DNA from: Alitta virens
Taxonomy: Eukaryota > Annelida > Polychaeta > Phyllodocida > Nereididae
Assembly: GCA_932294295.1 (NCBI GenBank)
Contig: OW028581.1
Location: 39,557,495-39,621,494 of the forward strand
Direction: 5' to 3'
Length of the DNA stretch: 64,000 nt
The notes under the pieces are model-generated. The model was not told the origin of the DNA. It saw nothing but the letters and a program-made list of their open reading frames with translations, and searched no databases. The translations under genes were made by a program, and so were the position numbers. This document shows positions 11,745 to 23,400 of the stretch, piece by piece (position 1 is the stretch's first letter; the number at the start of each line of letters is the position of its first letter).

Positions 11745-12164
11745 ATTTTTTTGGGAGTGGGGGTAAGGGGGTTATGCTATTCCCCCAAACCACCAACTCA
11801 AGCACACTTTTTGTTTAATTTTCCTGTTGACCTTCTGTGGAAATGAAATTCACTCTGAATTACAGAATTATCAACAAGGCTACAGACTGGTGCAAATATT
11901 AAAACTATTTTATTTAAAAAGTATTTATTTCTTTACAGTCTTTTCACACAACCTGCAAAGTACTCATACATACAATCAAATACATTTTATAAAATATTTG
12001 AGATTTCTCTCATGTGTCTCAATATTATGGTAAATATATGTCCATTGAATCACAGAAATAGTTTTTTTATTTTTGTAATAATCATGAACATTTTAAATCT
12101 GCTCAGTATTTTAATGCTTGAAATTGACAGTTATGAGTAGGTAAAAACTTTAGTAAAATTTCCA
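11745..12164. other. Intergenic AT-rich stretch, nothing clear
   Basis: After the end of the duplicated flank there is a short G-run/C-run pair (about 11755-11795, GGGGG and CCCCC arms) and then AT-rich sequence. No splice-supported exon was found. TTTATT at about 12065 (AATAAA on minus) might be the poly(A) signal of GH3 copy B, which would place the foldback element in its 3'UTR. Confidence 0.5.
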
Positions 12165-12560
12165 AGTGTCATCACACACTGTGTGTCATCACCTCACAGC
12201 TCAGCGACCTAATTATGTACATATTTTGCTCGTTTACTCATCTAAAGTAAATTAATCAATTTCTCTTATAGTCTATAGGCTGGCTTATGGTATTAAAGGT
12301 CTAACAATGGAATTACAGAATAATTAGATGTTCATGTGCTGAGTTTACACCATTCTTGTTCTGACAAGCAGGTTATTCAGAAAAATTGACTAAACTATAA
12401 AAATATGAATCCATTTCGCTTGTATTTTCAAGAGAAGATTTCTAAAGTCTTTACCCTATCGGCTACTTAGTTTAACCAATAACTTTGTTTCACTAGGTAA
12501 ACAGCAAGTTATGTCCATAATTAGGTCGCTGGGCTGATACGTGACAGCACACAGTGCTCA
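12165..12560. mobile_element. Foldback/MITE-like element with long imperfect inverted repeats
   Basis: Arms at about 12165-12242 and 12492-12560 are inverted copies of each other. The core AGCGACCTAATTATG at 12203-12217 pairs perfectly with 12516-12530, and similarity extends about 70 bp. The 250-bp middle is AT-rich with no reading frame. It lies just downstream of the GH3 copy B stop. No target duplication was identified, so it could also be a simple inverted duplication. Confidence 0.65.
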
Positions 12561-12635
12561 GCCATTAGCCCATCACAGTGCAATAAAAAATTCATGGAAA
12601 GAGATAGATGGTGCTCTTGGTGGCCACCCTGCCCT

Positions 12636-15600
12636 CTAGTGGAATGCGTTGTAATCAAAGGAACGAGAGATGGTCAGAACAGTCTTCAATACATTTGAAT
12701 TAGCTTTGGTGACTTGGTTTGGTTGCTGCCCTCCTACATACACTGCAATTTGATCTGTTAATAAAAAAGGAAGCAATTAAAAAAATTAATGGTGATTAAA
12801 TTCTGTCATTTTTATCCAGTTACACAAAAAGTTTAATTAATTTAACTTGCAGGTCTCATACACTGCGAGGAAGAGTTGATTCTGTTATCTAAAGATCTAA
12901 ATGATTTAAATATTATTGTGTAGATCAGCACATTTTATTTAAATCACAACGCTTAAAGCTCCACTGTCTGTCAAAATTACTATTTTCTAAAACTTCATCA
13001 AATGATTGAAAATCACCTTAATTGATCAAGGCACACTAAATATGTGTAAGCTAATGAATCTGTCAGGCAATAATTACAAAATATACATGATACATTGAAA
13101 GAAATCAAGACCAAAACATTGGAAATACAATGGAAATGGCATCATCACCCATTGTTGAGTATTGTGACGTCATCACTTGGTTTGTGTAATTACATATGGG
13201 AGTTTTGAAGGCATGAAAAATTAAATACTAGGTGAAGTTTATTTATTTTATAGACAGTGAACCCAGCAAGGTGATGGTAGATGAATGCAATAGAATTTTG
13301 CCACTGTCATAGTGAGTGACAATCCAGCTTTAAAAAGATTTAAGTATGCACGCAGTTATTAGTCAGATGTCATCTTCTAAAGGGAATGTCATTTCATTAA
13401 TAACCTACCTGATGGAATGACCGTGCCATTCTTGGCCTCAACCCAAACTTCCATTTGCTCAGATGAAATGGTGAATTTTAAGGAGGTCTTCTCGCCGACG
13501 ACAACAGACACACGTTCGAAGCCAGCCAGCTGGAGCTTAGGGACAGGAACACTTGCATTTAGCCAAGAAATGTACAGCTGGACAACCTAATAAAAGAAAT
13601 AACAGTAAAGTTTTCCTAGTGCAGATCAGTCCTATACAGAAGGACTTGCAGCTTGACCTCAAGTTCATCATAGAGTATCACTGGTGATGCAAGGTCAAAT
13701 AAATGACTGGAAATGATATTCAAGGTCATGCCAGTCAATCAATGACACTGGAGTATGTAGTACAGTAGTACAATATACATATATATATTACATAAATTTT
13801 ATACATATATCTAGTAGGAATAAGAAACTTCTTGATTATGAACTGCTACGTGATGCATAGCCTACCTCGTCAGAATCATAAGGTCCAAGATTTGCCAGAG
13901 TGACCTTGACCTTGGCTGAATCACCAGGCTGAATGACCTTGGAGCTGAGTTCAAGGTCAAGATACTTGAATGAAGAGTAAGATAAGCCGTAACCAAAGGG
14001 GTACAAGGGTTCTGATTGGAAGTATCTGTACGTGTTGCCCATCATTGTGTAGTTTGTAATGTCATTCACCTGAAATCGATGAAAAAGTTTATCAATCATC
14101 AACAATGATCAATAAAAAGTTTATCAATAATTATTTTCAAATTTTTTACTTTTTCCTTTGTTCTTCAATAAATTTTTAACTTTTCCTATTTGACTGTTTA
14201 GCCATCATTTGTGTTTATGTGCAATCGAGAGTATGTTTTTGAATATATGTAGATGTTTCCTATTTTTTGGAAAATAAAGTAATTTTTTATTATTTTGGTA
14301 ATAGTGGCAATGTACATAAAAGATCCCGGTACAACTAGGTCACCTACTTGGCTTGGCTTGTGGGAATTTCCCTTTAGCTCAAGTGGTACAGGTGGTGGTC
14401 TGTTTACAATACAAAACTATGAACTAAATCAGACGTGTTCGAATGTGTATAGAATGTGGCAATAATATTATTAAGAAGTTAAAGAAGATCCCTCCTTCAA
14501 ACATTACCTGATTGAGATAGACAGGCCATGTTGATGTGAGTCTGCCAGCAGGAACGCTATGGGGTCCCGTGGCAGTCAGACTTCTGTACACCGCATCCCC
14601 TGTTGCCTGGCCAGGATAATAACATTCCAGAATTGCGTGGACTCCAGGATTGTATTTGAGCCATGAAATGTTGATCGGTCCCCCATTAAATAAAAGAACA
14701 ATAACTTTTGCACCGTTAGCTGAAATAAAATAACTTTAATAGCTTTCATGATAGTATATATTGCATACCACATCCAATCAAAATGGATCACCTGACGAAG
14801 ATTTACTATTGGAATATATAATTTTAATTTTAATGATCTGTTAAACTTTTGGGTTTGAGTTAATTAAGAGGAGAGAATTGAATTAGTTCACTGTAAAATA
14901 CACGGTGTATATCCATTTAGTCTACAGTATACATACTTCAGTCCATCAGTATCATCATTTGCAAATTGCCACTAAACAATTGTTAGACTGTTTGCCTGCA
15001 TTATTATCAAGATATCCATCGTTTGCAACAACATCCCTTACTCACCGTTTGCAACAACATCAATGAGAATGTCCATCTGCCGTCCAGGGAAGTCCATGTG
15101 TTTGCGATCCTTCATTTCATCCTCTACCATGTCGGCTGATATGCAGAAAAATGAAAGGTTTTTAAATATGGAACTGGTCAATCACAAAGTATAGAATAGA
15201 ATAGATTAGAATAGAAAAGAATAATACTTCATTAATCATCACAGTCAACATATCACAGGACATATATAGATTCAGAGAGTATAGTGCAAACAATCGAAAA
15301 ATGAGTAAATAATTTATATAAAATAGCTATAGTATATAAAATGAACAACAATCCATTACTTTGCCATATAATTCCTATTTAAGATGCATGCATGGACCAA
15401 GTTTCTTGGCACTCTACATGAGAGCTCTATATTTCAGCTGGATGTCGATCACATTAAATGTTAACTCGGAGGCGTCTTGCCAAGTTATACGGTTCGTAGA
15501 AAACACTTACACAATCCCAACGCAAGAATAATGACATCTGATCCCTTAATAGTGTTCTTTATTGCAGAAAATGAATAATCTCTGCAGAAGACGTCGTTGC

Positions 15601-18600
15601 ACACAGGGTTCATATTGGTTACTGATGACAATCGACCTCGAAGTCCTTCGAACACTGTTGTCGCATATTGCTTCTGGATGCTTGGAGCGTAGCTGGAATA
15701 CATCCAGTCAATGCGGTTTGCAAATGGTCCCACCAACTGAAAATATTGTTTCCAAAATACACACAAGTTTTACACTTGTTAAAAAATGACGAAATACACT
15801 CTATACAAGCAATTATATCAGGCATTTGTAAAACCAATAAGCCCAATGATGAGAACTGTATGACGCCATTGGATTTAATCCAATCATTAGATCAGTAACA
15901 CCTGCTGGTCAAGGGTCATTGACTGACCCGCTACGACGCATGCTGTAAGGATACAGTGGACCTAAAGACAACAAATGAGAGGTCAACAACTCCCAAGTTA
16001 CGGCCTAACAACGTCTACAAGTCTAAAAGAAAGTCTGAAACCTTGCCTACTTACCTACGTTAATATGGTTAACATATAATGAAAATTTATAGATCAGTAA
16101 ACTGAAAGTTAAGAGACAATTAACACACAGCAACTGCTCACTTACATGTAACTAGTGTTGCACATGATATTGTACAGGTGTCTTTGAGTTCTGAGGCCAC
16201 CAGTCATCATTATTGTCAAATGTGTGAACTTTTCATTTTCATTAGAAATGAAGACTCAGTCATTACCAAAAAAAACTTACAGCAATTTGCTTGACTTTTT
16301 GTTTGATTGGAAGCGCTCCATCAGTGTTCTTGAGCAAGACAAAAGACATCATGGCAGACTTGAGAGCAAGATCACGATTCTCGGGAGTCTGTATGTTGCT
16401 CAAATTCAGACTTATGTATGGGTTCATAGATGGCGGATCAAATTCTCCCTGTCTCATTCTGCAGGAAAAAAGCAATAACTGACAGCTAATTATGAAGGAA
16501 ACACCAGTCGGCTTGAGCTGAGCCTTTTACCAATAACAGCCGCATACTGTGTTAGATATTTTGACTTGTGAATGCCCCTAGCAAGCAGATCATGTAAAGA
16601 CATCACCAATTCAAAGCATTTACAGCAGAAATTACAGCCAATATCAAACCAAACTATATTCTGCTTTTTGACTTATACTTCGTCACTTTAAGTTGTTAGT
16701 TTTATATCTAAGTAAAGAATATTTAAGTAAATAGGCTTGACAAATTGTTAGCAATCTCTAAGCTTTAGTAATCTGGAAAAAACTTGGTTTCAAGTGATCC
16801 TTTTTTTTTTTTCATAAGTGCTTTTTTTGGTATTGAAAGATAAGAGAACTGGACAACAAGCACAAAATCCTCACCTTATATAAAACAGTTTCTTGACACT
16901 GTCTCTGATCTCCTGTTCTGTCAGAGCACCTTGTTCATAAGCATCGACCAAACTCCAGAATATGGTGGTCTCAATTTCAAGGTTAACCCCCGCCCTGATG
17001 GCTGCCTGTGCTGTTTCAACGACGGTTTTTGTGTAATTGTGATGCGTCATCATGTAACCCACAGCGTGACTGTCGCTTGTGATGAACCCAGAGAAACCAA
17101 ATTCCTTCTTCAAGATTCCATCCAGCATGGCACCATTCGCACAGGACGGGATGCCATTGATACTGCAAAGATAGTGAAAATTGTAAAAACTATAACCTAG
17201 TATGGATGCTAACATTCTTTTGAGTAAAATAGGTTTAATACAAGAATATGCATTGAGCTGAAGAATTTCTAAAGGAGCACAAAAAAGCAATCGCAATTGC
17301 CAAAATAAGACAGACAAAACAGGCTAGACCATATGACAGACAGACTGACAGATTTATTTCTTTTTTTAAGAAAATGATATCACTGTTGGAGAACAGAATT
17401 AAGTATGTATAGTGTCAGTAGTCCAATACTCCTGCAGCACCTTAGGACTCGACTAACTTATTCCATAAATACACTCACTGACTTACTCTAGGCTGCACAC
17501 GTAAAATGCATCACTTCTACAGAAATTAGAGAATTAAAAGAAAGCATACCTGTTGTAACTGCACATTGCACCCAAAGGTTCAGCTTTGACACAGGCTTTA
17601 AAGGCAGGCAAAAAAGTCATTCTCCAATCTGTTGTTGTCATCTAGAAAACCAAATCATAGAAAGGCAACCATTACAACAATGTAAAAAAGCCATTTTAAA
17701 AGTCTATCTTAAACTGAAACCTGAACAGGTAAAAGCTGACCTGCAAGTGATGGACATGTTCAAAGAGGTCATAATTATGTGACACAATGCTAGATAGGCA
17801 TTACATAACTGCCTTGTTAATGGCCTTGACTGATCTATAAATGACCTTGACATACTTTGGCATTGAAGTCATATCTGGTGATGGGGTAGCTGTCTGGTCC
17901 AGCATAGGCATCCATGTGCTTACAAGTTGAGGTCACTCTGACATAACGAGGGTGGTTTCCCTGAAGACCTTTGACATACGGCTGCGACAGTTGCCCGACT
18001 AGGTAAGGGTCTTCACCCCACGTTTCCTAGGAAAGAAATAGGGAGGTAATTATTTTGCATGTGATACGGATTGACTGGATATCAGTAAAACAAGTACAAG
18101 AACTTTGGGAGAAATCCAGAAAACTTAATATACAGCTATTAAGATCAAAGGTAGAGAGTCTGGACAGAAAATATTTTATTTTAACTAAAATTTTGAAAAT
18201 AAAGTTATAAGAAATGAACCATTGTTTTTGTTGTAAATTTGACCTTAACTGGACCACATGAGAAACTGTTATGGGTTGTGTAATCCAGACAAAATATGTT
18301 TTTAAATTTAAAAAATACACAAATACAACAACCTACATGCATGAAGGAAATTCACAATAATTCATAATATCATACCTGATTTCTGCCCCACAAAGGATGT
18401 CTCATGATGTTGATTAAAGGGCTGAAGCAGGTTAACCCATTGAAGACCACATATTGGCCTAATGCATTCATGTAGTTATTCATGGCTCGGACTTCCGTGG
18501 ATATTACAGTGGCTATGTTAAATATGAGTTCACGACTGGAAAAAAAGAAATTGTAGAAAAGGAGTGGAGTTGATCCAACTGGTAAGGGATGACAGGTCCC

Positions 18601-19148
18601 AAAAACTTCAGTAAGCCTGTTATATTATAAGCTAAAAAGTATTCAATTGTAACAGTCACACTAATGAAAAATAAAAAATACGATTTTCAATTAGAGGAAA
18701 AACATCAGTTAATGTTTTAGGAAGTTATTGCCTGTAAAGCAAAGCAATATTTTGTTCCATTTGATGAATTCAATGCAGAATACTTTTGCAAAGTCACTGC
18801 TTTTGTGTCACTTTTAAAAGAAAAGAAATGTGTTATATACCTGAATGTAGAAGACAACCCAAGAGCCTGGGGAAAAGCAGTTCCATTGGCATGAGCATGA
18901 CCCCTGAGACATTCCGTGATCCATATATACGGTTTGATTCCTAACCTGGGAATTGAGGGCGGTTGGCCAGTATAACGGGTGACCGACTGAAGTGATATCT
19001 CTTCTAAAGTCAAGCGTTTTACCAAGTCATCTACTCTGTCATTCCATGAGAGGGTTGGATCTTGGAAAGGGTACTGATAAGCATTGTTACCCCATAAGAT
19101 GACCAATGATATGATGAGATGCAAAATTACTTTTCTGCTGGTGTCCAT
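12636..19148 (-). CDS. GH3 beta-xylosidase-like secreted enzyme, copy B (complete)
   Basis: Complete tandem paralog of copy A. Twelve coding exons (minus): 18841-19148, 18376-18535, 17856-18026, 17550-17641, 16875-17162, 16281-16458, 15511-15736, 15046-15135, 14508-14719, 13866-14069, 13409-13586, 12636-12754. They total 2,226 nt, 741 residues, with a TAG stop. The first nine exons have exactly the same lengths as in copy A. Domains: signal peptide about 1-23; GH3 N-terminal barrel about 24-340 with Lys192-His193 and nucleophile Asp274 in TSDSHAV; GH3 C-terminal domain about 365-600 (ECYYPGQATG, VPAGRLTSTWP, YPFGYGLSY); fibronectin-III-like domain about 635-700 (VVQLYISW, LAGFERVSVVVGE); tail with VYVGGQQP. 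About 740 residues is normal for this family. No frameshift or stop is seen, so the gene looks functional. Role as beta-xylosidase is from family resemblance; related arabinosidase or glucosidase activity is possible. Confidence 0.93.
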
Positions 19149-19640
19149 CCTGACAAGCTGACAGGACCCCTGCAAACAAAGTAAACAGAATGAAGCTGCT
19201 ATTGATGTGTGTGGACTTATACGAGGACCAAATGGGTCGCCACGCTTGGCTGATTCAGCTGCATGGCTGACTGATTGACTGGACAGCCACCTGTTGTATA
19301 TTGATTATATGTTGAGGTGTGATTATTAGTCACTATTAACAAATTGCGTTTGAAAATACCATGGCTTATGGATCATACATCCATCACCAGATTTCCCCTT
19401 AATTTACAGGGGTGATATGAAAATGTCAATATTTATATTTATTTATTTATTACGCGATGTTCATATTCTGCTTTGCCGTTGGCCACTTCTCAATAGCACA
19501 ACATACCACAATATATATATTGTTCAGTGAATAAAATATCATAAACATCGAGCATTGACTTTTGTTTCACACACTATTATCATAATTATGGTAATGCAAA
19601 AAGCTGCATAATTGGAAAAATGTTATATGGGATCCTATAT
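14490..19640. repeat. Tandem segmental duplication, unit B
   Basis: Counterpart of unit A in direct orientation. It keeps the intact 5' flank at 19445-19640 (reference empty site for the LINE cluster). B has small private insertions in the 5' flank, near 19240-19275 and 19383-19417. The 3' exons of copy B, 12636-14069, cannot be compared because the matching part of copy A lies left of the window. Confidence 0.93.
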
Positions 19641-19699
19641 GAATTAAATGGAGTTAAAATTTATGAGAAAAGAGTCGCCATTATGAATAATTTATGCAC

Positions 19700-19770
19700 T
19701 GGTGGATCCAAGGGGGGGGGGGGGTCTGGGCCATGCCCCCCCCCCCTCCCCCCCCCCCCCTCCCCCATAC
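19700..19770. repeat. G-run/C-run hairpin tract
   Basis: A run of 13 G (19712-19724), a short spacer containing GGGCCATG, then C runs of 11, 13 and 5 broken by single T. The two halves can pair as a long hairpin, and each could form a G-quadruplex or i-motif. A weaker version occurs in unit A near 11755-11795. Assembly errors are common here. Confidence 0.8.
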
Positions 19771-20119
19771 CAGCCATAAAGTCTATGGTATATATATATA
19801 TATCACACACAGGCTTATAAAATGACTGGCAAATCTTTTTTGAGTCAGGGCGCGTGCTGGATCCGTAGTGTTCATATTTTTGTTTTAACGTTACCTCACG
19901 GTGAAAAACTTTAATACAACAAATATCAATATATAGAAATTAATTTGGCTACCCCCACCGCCTTTTTTTTTAAATTCAATATTCAGGCCCATAATTATTC
20001 TGCTATTTACAAATTAACTAATCTGAACACCTTTGAATCAAAATCACGAGAACTTTATACGGTATTGCATAATTACGTCATTTTACCCTACTATTTCATA
20101 CCTGTAGGCGCTGGGCTCA

Positions 20120-20426
20120 ATTACCTGCCCGTCTCAGTCAATTGTTTCTAATTTGTCGTTAAGCGGCGCTGTAGTCTTCGTAAGCCACCTCGCGGAATTT
20201 ACTACGGTGACGGAATTGGCCGAATATTCATTTACGGAGATGACGTCAAACCGTATGCTAATTTATGCAGGTCATGACCTCGACCAGACTGTCAGTCCGC
20301 CGCTCCGTATGAAAGCGTTTGGCAAACGACGAAGGAGTCTCCCTAAAAACTCGCTGCAGGAGCAGTAAAACTTTAAGATTACTTTGACATTTGTATTGAA
20401 TTTTGTTTCTAACATCGTGGAGCATA
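20120..20426 (+). promoter_or_regulatory. CpG-rich promoter and 5'UTR of the PHD-finger gene, with CRE
   Basis: In contrast with the surrounding AT-rich DNA, this stretch is dense in CG dinucleotides. It holds a perfect palindromic CRE, TGACGTCA, at 20241-20248 (CREB/ATF family site), followed by ATGCTAAT. GGCGCTGTAGTC at 20165-20176 recurs 28 bp upstream of the sulfotransferase-like start codon. The start ATG is at 20427. No TATA box was seen. Transcription start is not determined. Confidence 0.65.
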
Positions 20427-23400
20427 ATGTCGCAGGATGTTTTTAAAGGTTGGTGCAGTTTATTTGTGGATTTACAACAATTTTAGCTTGACAAACATCA
20501 GTTTCGTTTCAAGCCAAATCAACACAATTTGATTTATTCGTATTACGGCTGAAGTTTTCTGTATTTTTTCACCAAATTGATACATAATGTTCCTGACATG
20601 GTTGTCTTTCGAAATGTGTATGACAGTTCATTGATAATTGAGTAATATTTGATAACTTCGTCGTTTCATGTATGTCAACTTCGTAACATGGCTTCACTTG
20701 AAAGTAGCCGGTTGACTTTTGTGCCTTCTGATGAAATAACCACTATTTTCTTTCAATTTCAGCACCGAAGGCTAAAAGAAAGTCAGGATCATCAGAATCC
20801 GAGGTTAGTGAACATATTTTAGCTGTTTTCTAGGCTTGAGTTGATGTTTTGTTGAGAGAAAGATCTGCTGAGTTGTGAAAGGCCAATATGGCGGCTATGG
20901 ATGTAGGTGAAATTGAACGAGGATCTTTTGGGGCGCCCAACCGCCTGAAGCCAACAGGATTTGTAAACATGACACTGGATTTGGTGTTACTTATGTTCCT
21001 ACACCGATGTGGACTATTATTAGTTAGTTGGCTTAAGAAATGTGGGATGACACCGTTGGTATAACGGCTTGTTGCCAATTCACGCATCATGGACACTTGT
21101 CAGTACAGGGAGTTAGAACAACACTGCAAACTATATCAAGATGTCAATCAAATCGGACAAATCGCTGGAATTATGTTCAATGTTCCCTAATTGTGCTATA
21201 TTCCTAATTCGGTTCAATTCTATTGCGTAGTTGTTGAGTAATCAGCGAATTACTGAGCAGTGAGGTGAGGCTGATCCGAAAATCCAAGATGGCGATTTGT
21301 GAGTATTGTTAGAAGATTGTGAAACCAGTGGCTGTGGAAGCAACAGAGCTTCTCTGCTCTAGACCAACCTCATTTACCGGTTTGCTCAACACCCTGATTG
21401 AATTAGTGAGCTATCTATGAAAATGTCTCTGTATTTACCCTATGTTAAGGGTGTAGTTCTTTGTTACCACAGATCTTCAAAACATTGAGCAGGTATTGAT
21501 GCATAAAATCTAGGCTAGATATGGCGCATTTCTCGTCTCCACTTGGCAGTTTCTGCTCTTTAAACTTCAGCAAATACTACATTTTGACATCTTACTAGGT
21601 TTGTTGTGATTACACCCATCGTGACATTTTGTTACATGTCAGTTCTATTCCTACTGTTTTTGACATAGTTCAGTCTTCTTGTCAGTGACTCGGTGTAATG
21701 AATCATATTTCTCTTGTCTAATTATCCCCAGGTTTAAACGTTGTTTAGGTTTACTTTCTAGATGTTTGTTGTAGATTGATGTTATGGTTTAAATGCTTAA
21801 TTTGGATTTCTGACCTCTAAATCATTGTTGGAACTTCTTCGCCTGGTTAATGTTATACATAAAAGGTTGGTGAAGGAGTATATCTGAATATTTATCAGCA
21901 TTCGAAGCCATTAGATGATAATGTAGCCCTGCTTATTACAGTAAATGTACATTAGCAGCGGAATGAGGTTGTAAAACAGCAGGTTGTAAACTGCTAATGT
22001 TGTGTTCCCATTCGTGGATTGACAAGATCCTGTTGTTGACTCGTGGTGTTGCCGAGTTTGACAGCTGCTAGGCTTGTGGATTCTCACTTCAAACTGTTTA
22101 ATTTTGATAATTAGACGGTGTATACTCTATTCAAAAGTATGTGGGCCCTGATCCACCTTTAGTGTGGCTGTTTTGTTAGGTTATTGATGGGAAAGGCCTC
22201 ACTCCTAGCCATGTTGATTCAAACATTATGGCTGCGCAGCTTTTGTTTTCATGAATATGCAATGAGCTGGTCACGTGGTCAGAGAAGCTCAGGCAAGTCA
22301 GCAGGGAGTGTCTGATTATTTGCTTCATTTTCCTAAACCTCAATGGCTCGCTTACTCAAAATGCCTACCAGTGTCTTCTGTGGAGGCCAGGGATCTGTTT
22401 GGTAAGCTCTATCCTTCTCTCTGACTTGAAATTATCCTTCAAAATCGCCTGGAAATGGTCGTGTATTGAGGTTGACAAGATGGCTGACTGGGCTAAAAAT
22501 AGGACATTCCAACATGGCATGATGGGAACTGTGGCTTCCCCATAATGAAAACCTCGCTGCCTCCCCAAGTTTTCCTGGTTCACTGGCCTTGTTTGCTTGC
22601 GTAATATCATTTGCATAGCAGGTTCCATTTTGATTTTCTGCAGGATACTTTCAATTGATGCTAGGGTGCACTAGAAGCACTTTTATAGTGATTTTTGACC
22701 AACACTCCAAATCGAATCTAGGTGTATTCCTTTTAGAATATTGATCAGTGATTGATATCATTACCAGATTGCAAGTAAAGATATGTCAAGTGCTGGCCAT
22801 GTGCTCTGCTGGCAAAGTCCAACGTCATAAAGTTTCTTACAAAAAAGAATCTTGTTTCCACAGGATGGAGCTCTTGATCATTGTTGATATTGGTTTGGAA
22901 ATACTGCTTGATATCACTTTATGAATATGATATATATATTCCTTCTCTTTTTAGGACAAATCTAAAACAAAAACTTGTATAATCCTAATGTAGACAGCAC
23001 TGAGGACTGTAGAATGACATTGAAATTTCAGTGCGATGTTATTTTAACTGAGTGCAATCTAGTGTCTCTTACACTTTTGACTTTAGAAAGTTTTTATTGA
23101 ATGGAGGTGCATTGTTAGCAAGCAAGTGTGGTATTGATGTACTTGACCCTGATTGTACAATGAGATGCACGCAGATTGTTCAAACTTGGTGCTGGTGATG
23201 TCGTCCATTAAAATCTAGGCCATAGTGTGATTAGTGAATTTCAGTGAAGTACTTGGTGTAATTTAATGTGATCTAAGTACTGTGATTACTGTAATTTAAT
23301 GTGATCTAAGTACTGTGATTACATGCTCATGTAACTGGCAGTCAAGGATTTAAACTTGATTGAATTATTCAGTTAGTCAGTTCATGGATGCTATTATCGT

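Noticed and set aside
22365..22628. 87-codon minus-strand frame in the PHD-gene intron
   Set aside because: No family similarity, splice partners or start context; length is expected by chance in this base composition.
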